A stretch of 64,000 nucleotides of DNA, taken from contig PBNE01000013.1 of assembly GCA_002722885.1 (NCBI GenBank), forward strand, positions 226,831 to 290,830. Reading direction: 5' to 3'. Position 1 is the first letter of the stretch. Each line of letters opens with the position of its first letter. Source of the stretch: Rhodospirillaceae bacterium (GTDB taxonomy: Bacteria > Pseudomonadota > Alphaproteobacteria > SP197). The translations under genes were made by a program, and so were the position numbers. Positions 1 through 8,588 of the stretch are shown here, in pieces. The notes beneath the pieces are model-generated. The model was not told where the DNA came from. It was given only the letters and a program-made list of their open reading frames with translations, and searched no databases.

Positions 1-551
1 CTCAATCCCAGGGCTGTTCTGATGGCCGCATCGACCTCTTCAGCGGTGGGGTTGGTCTTTTCGGCATCGCGAATGTGGATGAAGTGCAGCGTCGGCTGGC
101 CTGTACGGTCGAACACAAAGACCTTCGGGATGTGACGGACATTGTCGAAGGCTTGCCTGACGGCATCATCGCCCGCGACCAGCCAGAAGGCGGGATCGAA
201 GTTCTCGACAAACCCAGCCAGACGGACACCGCCGTCGTTGAAGCCACCCTGGAACTCAAAGGCATTGACCGCGACTATCTCAACGCCCTGCTCGTGTTAG
301 GTCTCGTAGATCTCGTTGAGATGCTCGAACTCCGTGTGCCAGGGCGGACACCAGCTCGCGAAGAAGGTCACCACGACGACCTTGTCGTCGAGGCGTTCGA
401 TCGTGACGGCCGGTCCGCTGATGGCGTCGAGCGACGCCAGAATGCTGCGGGTGTCGTCGCTCAGAACGATGGCATCACCGTCGGCGCGAGCAGGCAGTGC
501 AGCGAGCAGGACCAGAACCGCGGCAACAGCGTATCGGCAGAGAATCGTCAT
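1..551 (-). pseudogene. TlpA-like thioredoxin-fold protein, interrupted
   Basis: A secreted thioredoxin-fold protein: the start at 551 gives a hydrophobic signal sequence ending near LPARADG, followed by a TlpA-type core (VVVVTFFASWCPP). Two defects are visible. The active-site motif reads CPPW rather than CPPC, so the resolving cysteine is missing. A TAA stop follows NEIYET (stop at 297-299), yet the same frame then continues open to the window edge through HEQGVEIVAVNAFEF and HIPKVFVFDRTGQPTLHF, which is the expected second half of the fold. One base change therefore splits one gene. The 3' end lies at or just beyond position 1. TlpA proteins reduce disulfides in the periplasm, often for cytochrome c maturation; without the second cysteine this copy could not cycle normally even if the stop were a sequencing error. 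Confidence 0.75.
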
Positions 552-607
552 CACTGAGAGATAGGATGAGTCGGAAACAGCGTAAGCCCGCCCGCACGGC
601 AACCTGA

Positions 608-970
608 TCATTCGTAATAGGTCACGTCCTTGCCGACACCGCCGCTGTGCGGGGCATAGATATCAAAAAACACGACGGCCTCGTCGCCCAGGATTTCGCC
701 GCCATGGGGCACCCCAGCCGGGGCGAACCAGCTGTCGCCAGGACTGATCTCGCGGACCTCGTCGCCGACCGTCAGCCGCATGCGTCCACGAACCAGAACA
801 CTGCTCTGCTCATAGGGATGGCTGTGGAGACGATAGGCACTGCCGGGCTCGAACTTCGCCCAGATCAGCTGCTGGTGCTGGCCATCGGCAAGCACAACAT
901 CAGCGGAACCGTGCTCGGCATGGTACTCGGCTCTCGCTTCAGACTCATCGTTCGTGAAGATAAACCCCAT
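608..970 (-). CDS. Small single-domain cupin protein
   Basis: About 120 residues forming one cupin_2 barrel. The metal-site pattern is visible as RLHSHPYEQSSVLVRGRMRL (two His, later Glu/Gln region) and the second cupin motif as PGDSWFAPAGVPHGGE. The ATG at 970 is preferred over the upstream GTG because GAGGAG/GGAG lies just before it. It has no signal peptide and is cytosolic. It is transcribed away from the GST gene. Cupins this small bind a metal and either store, sense or convert small molecules, and the substrate cannot be read from sequence. Confidence 0.8.
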   Translation of the reverse strand: MGFIFTNDESEARAEYHAEHGSADVVLADGQHQQLIWAKFEPGSAYRLHSHPYEQSSVLVRGRMRLTVGDEVREISPGDSWFAPAGVPHGGEILGDEAVVFFDIYAPHSGGVGKDVTYYE

Positions 971-1049
971 GGTCTCCACTCCTCATTGTCGTTGGCTTCC
1001 AGATACCCCATCCTGACGCCGTGCGAAACGCCAGGGATCAGGAGCGCCG

Positions 1050-1718
1050 ATGACCCAGACCGCCTGTTACTTCATCAGCGGCAGCCCGTCGTGCTGGACC
1101 GTGATGCTGGCGCTTGCCGTGAAGGGCGTGCCCTATGACGCGATCCGGCTGAGTAACACCATGGGCGATCAGAAGGCCGAGGCGTTTCGCACCATCAACC
1201 CGCGCGGCACCGTACCGGTGCTGGTCGACGGCGATGTTACGGTCCGTGAAACCAACGCGGTGCTGGCCTATCTCAATGCCGCCTATCCCGAGAACCCATT
1301 GTTCGGAAGCAACCCGGCCGAAACGGCAGCGATCTGGCAGATCGTGCAGGAGGCTGAAAGCCGCTATCGGACACCGATCGGCAATATCACGCGCCCGATC
1401 TTCCGGGGGAAGACTTCCGAGAAGGCCGACGAGCTCAACGAGGCAATCGTGCCCGTCCGGACCGATCTCAAGGAGCTGGAAAGCGGGCTCGGGGAACGGG
1501 ATTGGCTGGTGGGGACACACCTGACGGCAGCCGATCTGGCGCTCTACCCCGCAGTGATGCAGCTTCTGCGTGGCGCGACCAAGGATGACGCCTCTCTGTT
1601 GGACCTTCGTGTCGCACCGCTCGCCGAATACTTTCCGGTTCTGGCCGGCTGGTGCAACAGGATCGAGGTGCTGCCGGGCTATGACAGCGCCTATCCGCCC
1701 CACTGGCGCGACGACTAG
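1050..1718 (+). CDS. Glutathione S-transferase family protein
   Basis: A 222-residue protein with a thioredoxin-like N-terminal domain (GSPSCWTVMLALAVKGVPYD, then INPRGTVPVLVDGD with the cis-Pro before Val, and the ETNAVLAYL region that binds the glutamyl moiety of glutathione). An all-helical C-terminal domain follows (LESGLGERDWLVGTHLTAAD, the typical N-capping box helix). Length fits a cytosolic GST. The Ser/Cys pair in GSPSCW sits where beta/omega-class enzymes have their catalytic residue. Likely role is glutathione-dependent detoxification. It stands alone, divergent from the cupin gene. Confidence 0.88.
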   Translation: MTQTACYFISGSPSCWTVMLALAVKGVPYDAIRLSNTMGDQKAEAFRTINPRGTVPVLVDGDVTVRETNAVLAYLNAAYPENPLFGSNPAETAAIWQIVQEAESRYRTPIGNITRPIFRGKTSEKADELNEAIVPVRTDLKELESGLGERDWLVGTHLTAADLALYPAVMQLLRGATKDDASLLDLRVAPLAEYFPVLAGWCNRIEVLPGYDSAYPPHWRDD

Positions 1719-1838
1719 CTGAATCTAACCTTCGTCAGTCTCGATCGACCAGGTGCGGAGCGCATCAAGCTCAGCAAGGTCGAAATCCGGCGAATTTACC
1801 AAATGTTTCACCTTTTCTTCATGTTCTTCTGAACGGCC
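1719..1838. other. Short spacer with frame-shifted tail of the Rieske gene
   Basis: No independent gene. Read on the minus strand, the sequence just beyond the annotated Rieske stop continues in the +1 frame as PVCEAVQKNMKKR and stops at 1808. That is the expected C-terminal tail of the oxygenase family. Confidence 0.5.
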
Positions 1839-2813
1839 TCACACACCGGGCTTGTCCTCATCATGGACAAGATTGTAGTTCCAGTGCGCGGCCTGCTCTA
1901 CATCCTCGTCGGAGGCACCTTCTGGGGCGAAGAAATCGACCTTTACCCGGATGTTGCCGGCGTCGACCATCTCGATGATGCGGAGGGTGGACACCGAACT
2001 CTCCATGCCCTGGACCGTCCAGTTCGGCCAGGCTCCGCAGGCCTTCCAGGGCGGCATGTTGGCTTCACCGCCCAACGACAGGGGCGTGTGGAAGGCGAAG
2101 TTGCTGTAGGAACGGGTGATGTAGTCTTCGGGATCAATCTTGTGGGTCCCGGTCATGTGCGGATGGACCACGGCGGTGTGATAGCTGTCCGCCGTGTTGT
2201 CCATGAAGACCTTCCAGTTGCACGCCTGCTCCCACCTCAAGGTCTTGTGGTAATGCCATGTTCTGAGGCCGATAGCCTCTGCGTCGGCGAGCGACATGAG
2301 TTCACCCAGGTCGTCCTCGAACGACGGGCCCTCGGCGACAAGATTGACGAAGGCCATCTCGCCCCAGACTCCGACCCGCACCGGTTTGAGGCTGTGACAC
2401 CATGGATCAAAGTTCTTCTCGAGTTCTCCCCGCACCGCGTTCAGCAACGTCCCGTCGATACCGTAACTCCAGGCATGGTAGGGGCAGACAAAACCACGGG
2501 GGACATGGCCGCTATCCTTGGCCACGGGATGACCGCGGTGCCCGCACATATTGCCGAACGCCTTCACCCCGCCATCAGTCTGGCGCACGACCAGAACGGG
2601 TGCCTCGGCCACATCGCAGGTCAGAAAGTCGCCGGCCGTCTTGAGCTCGTCGATCGGGCCGATCGGCTGCCAGGTACGGCGAATCACATGAGCCTTCTCG
2701 ACGGCGGCGATCTCTGGATCGGCATACCAGCTTCCGGGGAAGGACTTTGTGCGCTCTATGGCATCCTCGACCTCGGTCACAAGGTGGCGATGCAGAGCTT
2801 CGGGATAAGACAT
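1839..2813 (-). CDS. Rieske aromatic-ring-hydroxylating oxygenase alpha subunit, 3' frameshift
   Basis: A Rieske/non-haem-iron oxygenase large subunit. The [2Fe-2S] ligands appear as CGHRGH and CPYHAW around residues 90-115, and the mononuclear iron site as DNTADSYHTAVVHPH around residue 205, followed by the catalytic SRPBCC-type domain. The family couples reductase-delivered electrons and O2 to oxidation of ring or amine substrates; the substrate here is unknown and no reductase is adjacent. The frame ends abruptly at EDKPGV. Dropping one G in the CCGGG run near 1846-1850 restores the familial ending PVCEAVQ and moves the stop to 1808. The protein as written is therefore about ten residues short and may be a sequencing artefact or early decay. 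Divergent from the molybdoenzyme gene. Confidence 0.85.
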   Translation of the reverse strand: MSYPEALHRHLVTEVEDAIERTKSFPGSWYADPEIAAVEKAHVIRRTWQPIGPIDELKTAGDFLTCDVAEAPVLVVRQTDGGVKAFGNMCGHRGHPVAKDSGHVPRGFVCPYHAWSYGIDGTLLNAVRGELEKNFDPWCHSLKPVRVGVWGEMAFVNLVAEGPSFEDDLGELMSLADAEAIGLRTWHYHKTLRWEQACNWKVFMDNTADSYHTAVVHPHMTGTHKIDPEDYITRSYSNFAFHTPLSLGGEANMPPWKACGAWPNWTVQGMESSVSTLRIIEMVDAGNIRVKVDFFAPEGASDEDVEQAAHWNYNLVHDEDKPGV

Positions 2814-2948
2814 GCTACTCCTATCATTCGTGTCTGGATGACACTTTGTCGATCGCGAGCCATCCCACCTGCAGAGTCACGAAGCTGCGGGTTGGCGCTG
2901 AACCCGCCCACGTCCTAGGCTGGCGTCGGAACTGAAGGAAGCGTGACG

Positions 2949-4907
2949 ATGGCCGACATTCGTGAGATCAAGGGCTGCTGCCCGCTCGACTGCCAGGACA
3001 CCTGTGCCTGGATCGCCGAGGTTGAGGATGGCACCGTCAAGCGCGTGCGCGGTTCGAAAGACCACCCGATCACGCGCGGCGCCCTATGCGCCAAGGTCAA
3101 CGACTATCAGGAACGCACCTATGCGCTGGATCGGCTGCTGCATCCCTTGCGGCGTATCGGGCCAAAGGGCAACGGCCAGTTCGAGCGGATCAGCTGGGAC
3201 GAGGCGCTCGACACCATCGCCGGCCGTTTCAAGGCGATCATCGCCGAAGACGGTCCCGAAGCCCTAATGCCGCTGTTTTACCTCGGCTCCATGGGTGTGG
3301 TGCAGCGCCATGCGCTGATGCGGATCTTCCACGGCCTGGGCGGGACGCGCCTGCATGGTGAGCTCTGCGGCGCGTCCATGAGCGCGTTGTGGGCCGAAGG
3401 TCATCCGATCGGCTTTGACCCCGAAGAGATGGTCGACAGCAAACTGATCATCCTGTGGGGCATCAACATTCTGTCTACCTGCCACCATCACTGGCAGTTC
3501 ATCAAGGAAGCGCGGGAGCGCCACGGCACCCGCGTGGTGATGATCGATCCGCGCCGCAGCCGCACCGCGGAGCAATGCGACGAACATATCGCCATCAAGC
3601 CCGGAACCGATGCCATCCTCGCCGCCGGCATGGCCAACGTCATGCTGAGCGAGGGCCTGGTCGATCTCGACTATGCCCGGGCCGCAATGTCCGATCTCGA
3701 GACCTTCACGGGCGAGGTGCAGGCCTGGACGCCCGAACGTGTTGCCGAAGCCTGCGACATCGAAGCGGAGGTGGTGATCGAGCTCGCTCGGGAGTTCGCC
3801 ACGGCCAAACCAGCCGTGCTTCGTGCCGGCGTCGCACCGCAGCAGACGGTAAAGGGCGAAGCCTTTGTACGCTCTCTCTCTGCGCTGGCCATGCTGGGAG
3901 GTCACTGGAAGCTGCGCGGCGGCGGGCTGTTTTTCTTCGATGCGCCGGCCTTCGACGAATTTGCCGCGGGACGCGACGACCTCCTGCCCCGTGATAGCCG
4001 GAGCCTCGACCTCTCAGCTGTGGGACCGGCCCTCACTGACACAAATCCGGCGGTGAAGGGACTGATGGTCTGGTGCATGAATCCTGCCGTAATCCAGATC
4101 GATTCGGGACGGGTTCGGCAGGGCCTGGCGCGCGACGATCTGTTCACGGTGGTTCTCGATCACTTCGTGACCGACACCGCGCGTTACGCCGATGTCGTTC
4201 TCCCTGCCACGACCCAGCTTGAGCACTTCGATGTGCTCGGAGCCTGGGGGCATCATTACGTCACAGTCAACAATCTCGCTGTGTCACCTCAGGGCGAAGC
4301 CAAGTCCCATGGAGAGGTCATGCGCCTGCTGGCGCCGCGCTTGGGTCTCGATCATCCCGCGTTTTCCGAGAGCGACGAGGAGATCGCCGCCAGCGCCTTG
4401 CCCGACGGCGTCTCTCTCGAATCCCTGAAGAAGGACGGCTGGATCAAGCTCTCGCCGCCGCGCCCCGACCCGGCAACAAGCGATGTTCCGCTGCGCTTTG
4501 CCGGTGACAATCCGGAACCCCTGGATGGCGATGGCCTGCGTCTGCTGACACCGAAGTCCCACTACTTCCTCAATTCGAGCTTTGCTAACATGCGGCGCCA
4601 GCGCAAAGCCCAGGGCGAACCGGAGCTGGAGATGAACCCGGCCGATGCCGAGAGCCTCGGCCTCCACGACGGCGAGATCGTCGTGATGCGCAACGAGCGT
4701 GGCGAAGTGCGTGCCAAGCTTGCGGTGAGCGACATCATCCGGCCCGGTGCGGTGGTTCTGATCGGCAAGTGGTGGAGCCGACCGACAGAAACCGCGGCCC
4801 TTTCCAACATGCTCACGCCATCGAACTGGTCGGCCGGTGGCCAGCCCGCGTACAATGACACCTTCGTCACGGTTGAAGCGGCCGAGGCCGCCATCGCCGC
4901 CGAGTAG
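2949..4907 (+). CDS. Molybdopterin-dependent oxidoreductase (DMSO reductase family)
   Basis: About 652 residues, a single-subunit molybdopterin-guanine-dinucleotide enzyme. The N-terminal [4Fe-4S] ligands are in GCCPLDCQDTCAW and the later GALCAK. The Mo-bis-PGD domains follow (ISWDEALDTIA, LIILWGINIL, VMIDPRRSRTAE), and the C-terminal dinucleotide-binding barrel ends with RNERGEVRAKL. A probable metal-ligand cysteine lies in GELCGASM near residue 142. No signal peptide or twin-arginine motif is present, so it should be cytoplasmic. The ATG at 2949 is chosen because GGAAG precedes it at good spacing; a GTG lies two codons earlier. Family relatives act on formate, thiosulfate, N-oxides or other oxyanions, and the substrate is not evident. 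No Fe-S or membrane partner subunit is adjacent. Confidence 0.85.
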   Translation: MADIREIKGCCPLDCQDTCAWIAEVEDGTVKRVRGSKDHPITRGALCAKVNDYQERTYALDRLLHPLRRIGPKGNGQFERISWDEALDTIAGRFKAIIAEDGPEALMPLFYLGSMGVVQRHALMRIFHGLGGTRLHGELCGASMSALWAEGHPIGFDPEEMVDSKLIILWGINILSTCHHHWQFIKEARERHGTRVVMIDPRRSRTAEQCDEHIAIKPGTDAILAAGMANVMLSEGLVDLDYARAAMSDLETFTGEVQAWTPERVAEACDIEAEVVIELAREFATAKPAVLRAGVAPQQTVKGEAFVRSLSALAMLGGHWKLRGGGLFFFDAPAFDEFAAGRDDLLPRDSRSLDLSAVGPALTDTNPAVKGLMVWCMNPAVIQIDSGRVRQGLARDDLFTVVLDHFVTDTARYADVVLPATTQLEHFDVLGAWGHHYVTVNNLAVSPQGEAKSHGEVMRLLAPRLGLDHPAFSESDEEIAASALPDGVSLESLKKDGWIKLSPPRPDPATSDVPLRFAGDNPEPLDGDGLRLLTPKSHYFLNSSFANMRRQRKAQGEPELEMNPADAESLGLHDGEIVVMRNERGEVRAKLAVSDIIRPGAVVLIGKWWSRPTETAALSNMLTPSNWSAGGQPAYNDTFVTVEAAEAAIAAE

Positions 4908-4920
4908 TTCGAAACCGCCC

Positions 4921-5157
4921 ATGACAGACCGGTCAACGACCTACAGCTCGGCAGAGGCACGCCGGTTTCATGAGCGGACCACGCTCCGGAACTGGTCCGA
5001 CACGCCGAACCTGATGCACTACGCCTTCCTGCACATGGCCGAGTTTTTCCCGCACGCCGTTATCCATCGCAGCGGCCCGATCATGGAGGTCGGCCAGTTT
5101 CCGCGGGCCGACATCGCCGGCTTCGAGGTCGAGAGCAGTCAGGGTCCAGAATGTTGA
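4921..5157 (+). pseudogene. N-terminal fragment of a probable serine hydrolase (beta-lactamase-like)
   Basis: Starts 13 bp after the molybdoenzyme. The first 50 residues (RTTLRNWSDTPNLMHYAFLH, then AEFFPHAVIHR) resemble the N-terminus of 6-aminohexanoate-dimer-hydrolase-type serine hydrolases, which normally run to about 400 residues. Here the frame stops after roughly 78 codons, before any catalytic SxxK motif, and just before the chimeric tRNA. I infer truncation by the recombination event that also made the tRNA. The family assignment rests on a short stretch only. Confidence 0.5.
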
Positions 5158-5233
5158 CAAACTGTCGATACGTTCAGCTGTACACGCGCTGCAGAAGTTC
5201 GATACTGCCCAGATAGCGGACGACCGCTCAAGG

Positions 5234-5310
5234 TGGTGATCCCGACAGGATTCGAACCTGTGACCTACTGATTAGGAATCTCGTGCTCTATCCAGCTGAG
5301 CTACGGGCGC
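5234..5310 (-). tRNA. Chimeric tRNA-Arg(CCT)-like gene, probably non-functional
   Basis: A 77-nt tRNA-shaped sequence with encoded CCA, D-arm GCTC...GAGC, loop TTCCTAA giving anticodon CCT, and a perfect T-arm (ACAGG/CCTGT with TTCGAAT). The two halves do not match each other. The 5' acceptor strand is GCGCCCG but the 3' strand is CGGGATC (two mismatches), and the anticodon stem CGAGA faces TCAGT with only two pairs. Each half is a good arginine-tRNA half on its own, so this looks like two tRNA-Arg genes joined at the anticodon loop, the usual crossover site for tRNA-targeting integrases. Confidence 0.75.
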
Positions 5311-5370
5311 ACGCGTACCCAGCTATAGCAACGGGTGGACGGCGAGGTAGACCAAAGGAAGTTCCTCACA

Positions 5371-5937
5371 ATGACGGACGACTTCTTAACGATTAAGCAA
5401 GCACCTGAGACGCGCACCTATCCGATGCGCCTTGAGCTCACTGGCTACTTCAGTGAAGACGCGTTCGACTTCTTTCATCGATACAAGTTGACGTTCTACT
5501 CCGACCAGTTCGACTTCCAGTGCGTGAAGAGTCGGCGGGTTAAGGCCTACATCGACCTTCGCATGGCGCTCGAAGTTCTACTCAAGGCAGCCGTCTGTTT
5601 ACGCGGTTCAGGCGAACTCGCCGGCAGGCAACTTGTTCGAGAGATCCGGCGCTATCGACACAATATCGAGCGCTTCACTGAAGCGGCGCTGAGGGGCATC
5701 GAGCTAGATGCTCGGTTCATGGAGGCCAAAGGAACCCGGGCTGCCCAACTGCCACTAGGCCTCAAGAGTGAGATCCGAGGTCGGTACAGAGCAGCAGGCC
5801 AAACAGGTCCCAGGCTCAGCGGCGGCGCTAGGAATGATTGTATGGCGGGAGGTGCCTGCCTTGATCGCAGTGATGCATGTGCCGCAGTTGCCCGCTCGGC
5901 AACCGGCCTCCATCGGAATGCCGTTGGCCTCCGCTAG
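5371..5937 (+). pseudogene. Hypothetical (HEPN-like?) gene, truncated at its 3' end
   Basis: The start at 5371 follows AAAGGAAG. The first ~125 residues look like true coding sequence with ordinary composition (KAYIDLRMALEVLLKAAV, REIRRYRHNIERF), a helical pattern reminiscent of HEPN-type proteins, though I cannot assign it firmly. From about 5755 the frame runs antisense through the end of the flavin reductase gene, so the natural 3' part has been lost and replaced. It lies directly beside the chimeric tRNA and is more AT-rich than its neighbours, consistent with remnant island DNA. Confidence 0.45.
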
Positions 5938-7035
5938 GTCCAACAAGGAATCGGCCTTGCCATCCCAAGTGAGTGCCTTGTCACTGCGCGCAAAGGTGAT
6001 CGTAAAACCTTCCGTGGCCTCGTTGACTTCATCGACCTGCTTGGTCTGACCGATGCGCTTGATGCTTGCGGGCCCGAAGGCCTCGAAGTGGATCCGTTCA
6101 TCGGGGACGCCCCAGTCCAAGAGTCCCTCGTAAAGCGACTTCATCATCGGCGGCGGCCCACAGAAGAGGAAATCGTAGTTGTTGGACGGCAGCAGGTCCC
6201 TGAAGAGATCAACGCCGACCCTGCCGCCGTGCTGAAAATGCTCACCCTCGATATCGCCGTCCTCGGGATCGGAATAGCATACACGGAGTCTGGCGTTGGG
6301 ATGCTGCAGAGCGAGGCGCTTGAGGTGATCCTTCATGATGTGTTCACGGCCACAACGTACGCCATAGAAGAACCAAATCTCCTGTTCGGAGTTGCGTTCC
6401 AGCAGAGTATTGAGCATTGACAGAACCGGCGTGATACCGACGCCGCCACCGATCAACACGACAGGCTTGCGCTGCGCGGGGTCGAGGTAGAAGTGACCAG
6501 CCGGTGCCTTGACGTCGAGGATGTCTCCGACCCGCGCGTTGTCATGGAGCCAGTTCGACGAGGATTTTCTGATGTCGGCCCTGCTTTCGTCACGAGGTGG
6601 GGCCTGACGCTTAACTGAGATCCGATACTTTTCCTGGTGTGGTGCATCCGACAGGGAATAACACCGCACGACAGGGCTGGAAGACCCGGGAAGCTTTAGA
6701 TTGAAGGTCAGAAACTGCCCAGGAAGGTAAGGCGGGAGCGGGCGTTTGTCGTGCGGCGAAAGGTAAAAGGAGCAGATATCCCCGCCCTCCTCAACACGCT
6801 CCATCACCTCGAACTTCCGCCAGCCCGACCAGGAGAACTGTTCGCGCTCGCGCTCAAGCCTGCCACGCTCCAACAAATCGTCGATGCGCCGGTTTAGCAG
6901 CGATTGCTCCAACTCCGCGGTGCGCGCGGTGACCGACACCCCGTGAGCCTCTCGCAGCGCCAGCACAAGGACATAGGCGGCAATGGCACCAAAGATGGCT
7001 CCCGCCGCCAGATTGATCATCATGTTGGGTTCCAT
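5755..7035 (-). CDS. Membrane-anchored FAD/[2Fe-2S] NAD(P)H oxidoreductase
   Basis: About 426 residues. An N-terminal transmembrane helix (MINLAAGAIFGAIAAYVLVL) is followed by a short coiled linker. Next comes a ferredoxin-reductase FAD domain (residues ~95-190, with RCYSLSDAP for FAD), an NAD(P)-binding domain (VVLIGGGVGITPVLSML, later FLFCGPPPMM), and a C-terminal plant-type [2Fe-2S] ferredoxin domain (EAGCRAGNCGTC, then CLACCS). This layout matches NAD(P)H-oxidising reductases that feed a one-electron carrier. The ATG at 7035 is preceded by GAGAGGG; a GTG at 7050 is an alternative. It is the last gene of the cytochrome operon, starting right after the barrel gene, so it plausibly loads or unloads electrons on the cytoplasmic face. 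The physiological direction is unknown. Confidence 0.85.
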   Translation of the reverse strand: MEPNMMINLAAGAIFGAIAAYVLVLALREAHGVSVTARTAELEQSLLNRRIDDLLERGRLEREREQFSWSGWRKFEVMERVEEGGDICSFYLSPHDKRPLPPYLPGQFLTFNLKLPGSSSPVVRCYSLSDAPHQEKYRISVKRQAPPRDESRADIRKSSSNWLHDNARVGDILDVKAPAGHFYLDPAQRKPVVLIGGGVGITPVLSMLNTLLERNSEQEIWFFYGVRCGREHIMKDHLKRLALQHPNARLRVCYSDPEDGDIEGEHFQHGGRVGVDLFRDLLPSNNYDFLFCGPPPMMKSLYEGLLDWGVPDERIHFEAFGPASIKRIGQTKQVDEVNEATEGFTITFARSDKALTWDGKADSLLDLAEANGIPMEAGCRAGNCGTCITAIKAGTSRHTIIPSAAAEPGTCLACCSVPTSDLTLEA

Positions 7036-7049
7036 GAACCGCCCTCTCA

Positions 7050-8588
7050 CTAGAACTTCTTGCGAAGCTCGATGCGAAAACCCGAGATGTCGTCCGAGTT
7101 CTCAAGCCAACCGTGCATGGCGTCGAACCGAACGATCCAATCGAGCGCGATCGGCTCTTGGTATCTGAGACCGAGAGCAAACTGGTCACCCGGCGCAGAG
7201 CGCCCCGCAGCATCGTCAAAGGCGCGCAATGCCGCAGCCTCGACGACGAGCTGGCGGTCTAGATTGAAGAGATACTCTATGCCCAAGGCGCCGCCAAAGG
7301 TGTTGTTGGCAGTGTCGTCCAGCTTCGGGAAGCCGGTCAGATTGTCGGTATCGAAGTTGATCCCGGTGTTCTTGAGCAGTCCGGCGTTGCGCGCCAGAGG
7401 CTGCGGCTTATCAAACCCGACAAAGGCATTGAAATAGGGCACCAGAGTGAGCGGCTGGCTGGTGATCAGCGAGTTTTCCACCAGCAGCGCGAACCCGTCG
7501 GCGGTTTGCGCAACACCGCCCGGCGGATCCTGACCGAAGGTCCAAAATCCGCGGACGGAGTTGGAGAGCCACCCCCCGTAACGGCGCGTGAACGCAACCG
7601 TTGCACTGTTGTAGCCCAGATCTTCGAGCTGATCTTCGCCCACAAGGGCGCCGATACCGGCTTCCCAATAGCCTTCGTTGGCCTCCACGAACGTGGCGAT
7701 ACCAAAGATATCGAGATCGTCGTCGGCGAGGCCGCCGGCCGAATCGCGGATTGCCGGGGTCGTGACCTTGTCGAAACCGGCGAAGAAGGTCACATCGAAA
7801 TTCGTGATGTCGAGCTCGGGACTGTTGCGCGCCGGAAGGGCGAAGGCGCCCCCCACGAAGGCGTCGTCGACCCAAATTCCGTTCTGGAAGATCATCGGGA
7901 CGAGTCCGACCGCGAAAGGAAGATCGAAGTCCTGATACCGCCCGGAGAACCCTGAATAAAGCGCGCCGATGTCGCCTTCGAAAAACAGCGTTTGGGGCAC
8001 ACCGTTAAACTCGTTCACGAAGCCATCGCGGGAATCACCACCCGCGAACTCGTAGCGTGTGAAGTTGCCGTTCTGATCCAGCGGCCGGAAAAAAGCGTGG
8101 AGTCGCTCGGTCGCGGTGATGGCGACATCTATGTCGAGATTGATCTGGGTCGCTACCAGGCCCAATTCGGACGCACCATTGTCATTGTAGGCAACGGCGG
8201 TCCTTAGATCACCGTAGATCCTAAGGTTGGGCCGCACGAGATTGCGCTCACCAAGAAAGGCGTAGTCCTCGGAGAACGGCCCCTCCTGATAGAACGGCGT
8301 ACCCAATTCTAGGAGCGGACGGGGTGCCTCGATCGGAGACTTGCCGCCGTAGATATCGAGCTGCGCCTCGGCGTCGTAGCCATCGTCCTCGTAAGTCGGA
8401 TCGGGCTTGAAAACCGAGGCGTCGAATTCGGTGAACTCCGCGTCAACTGGGATTTCCGGGGGCGGCTGTTCGACGTGAGCATCCCCGGCAACGGCAAGTC
8501 CGGTGAGCGATAGCAAACTCGTCAGCAGGACCACGACAGCAAGACGCGCGCGACAGTCACGCGCTCCCTTGGTCTCGTATGAAGTCAT
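7050..8588 (-). CDS. Outer-membrane beta-barrel protein of the cytochrome operon
   Basis: About 512 residues with a classical signal peptide (LTSLLSLTGLAVAGDAH). An acidic, proline-rich N-terminal segment precedes a long run of alternating polar/aromatic strands (RPNLRIYGDLRTAVAYNDN, FALGLRYQEPI, DWIVRFDAMHGW), ending in FRIELRKKF with the C-terminal Phe typical of BAM substrates. It has no CxxCH. The ATG at 8588 overlaps the stop of the pentaheme gene (ATGA) and has GGAGG upstream, replacing the longer track start. Length allows roughly 18-26 strands, shorter than MtrB-type sheaths, so it may be a porin or a sheath for a cytochrome. Its place inside the operon between cytochromes and reductase suggests the second. 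Confidence 0.75.
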   Translation of the reverse strand: MTSYETKGARDCRARLAVVVLLTSLLSLTGLAVAGDAHVEQPPPEIPVDAEFTEFDASVFKPDPTYEDDGYDAEAQLDIYGGKSPIEAPRPLLELGTPFYQEGPFSEDYAFLGERNLVRPNLRIYGDLRTAVAYNDNGASELGLVATQINLDIDVAITATERLHAFFRPLDQNGNFTRYEFAGGDSRDGFVNEFNGVPQTLFFEGDIGALYSGFSGRYQDFDLPFAVGLVPMIFQNGIWVDDAFVGGAFALPARNSPELDITNFDVTFFAGFDKVTTPAIRDSAGGLADDDLDIFGIATFVEANEGYWEAGIGALVGEDQLEDLGYNSATVAFTRRYGGWLSNSVRGFWTFGQDPPGGVAQTADGFALLVENSLITSQPLTLVPYFNAFVGFDKPQPLARNAGLLKNTGINFDTDNLTGFPKLDDTANNTFGGALGIEYLFNLDRQLVVEAAALRAFDDAAGRSAPGDQFALGLRYQEPIALDWIVRFDAMHGWLENSDDISGFRIELRKKF

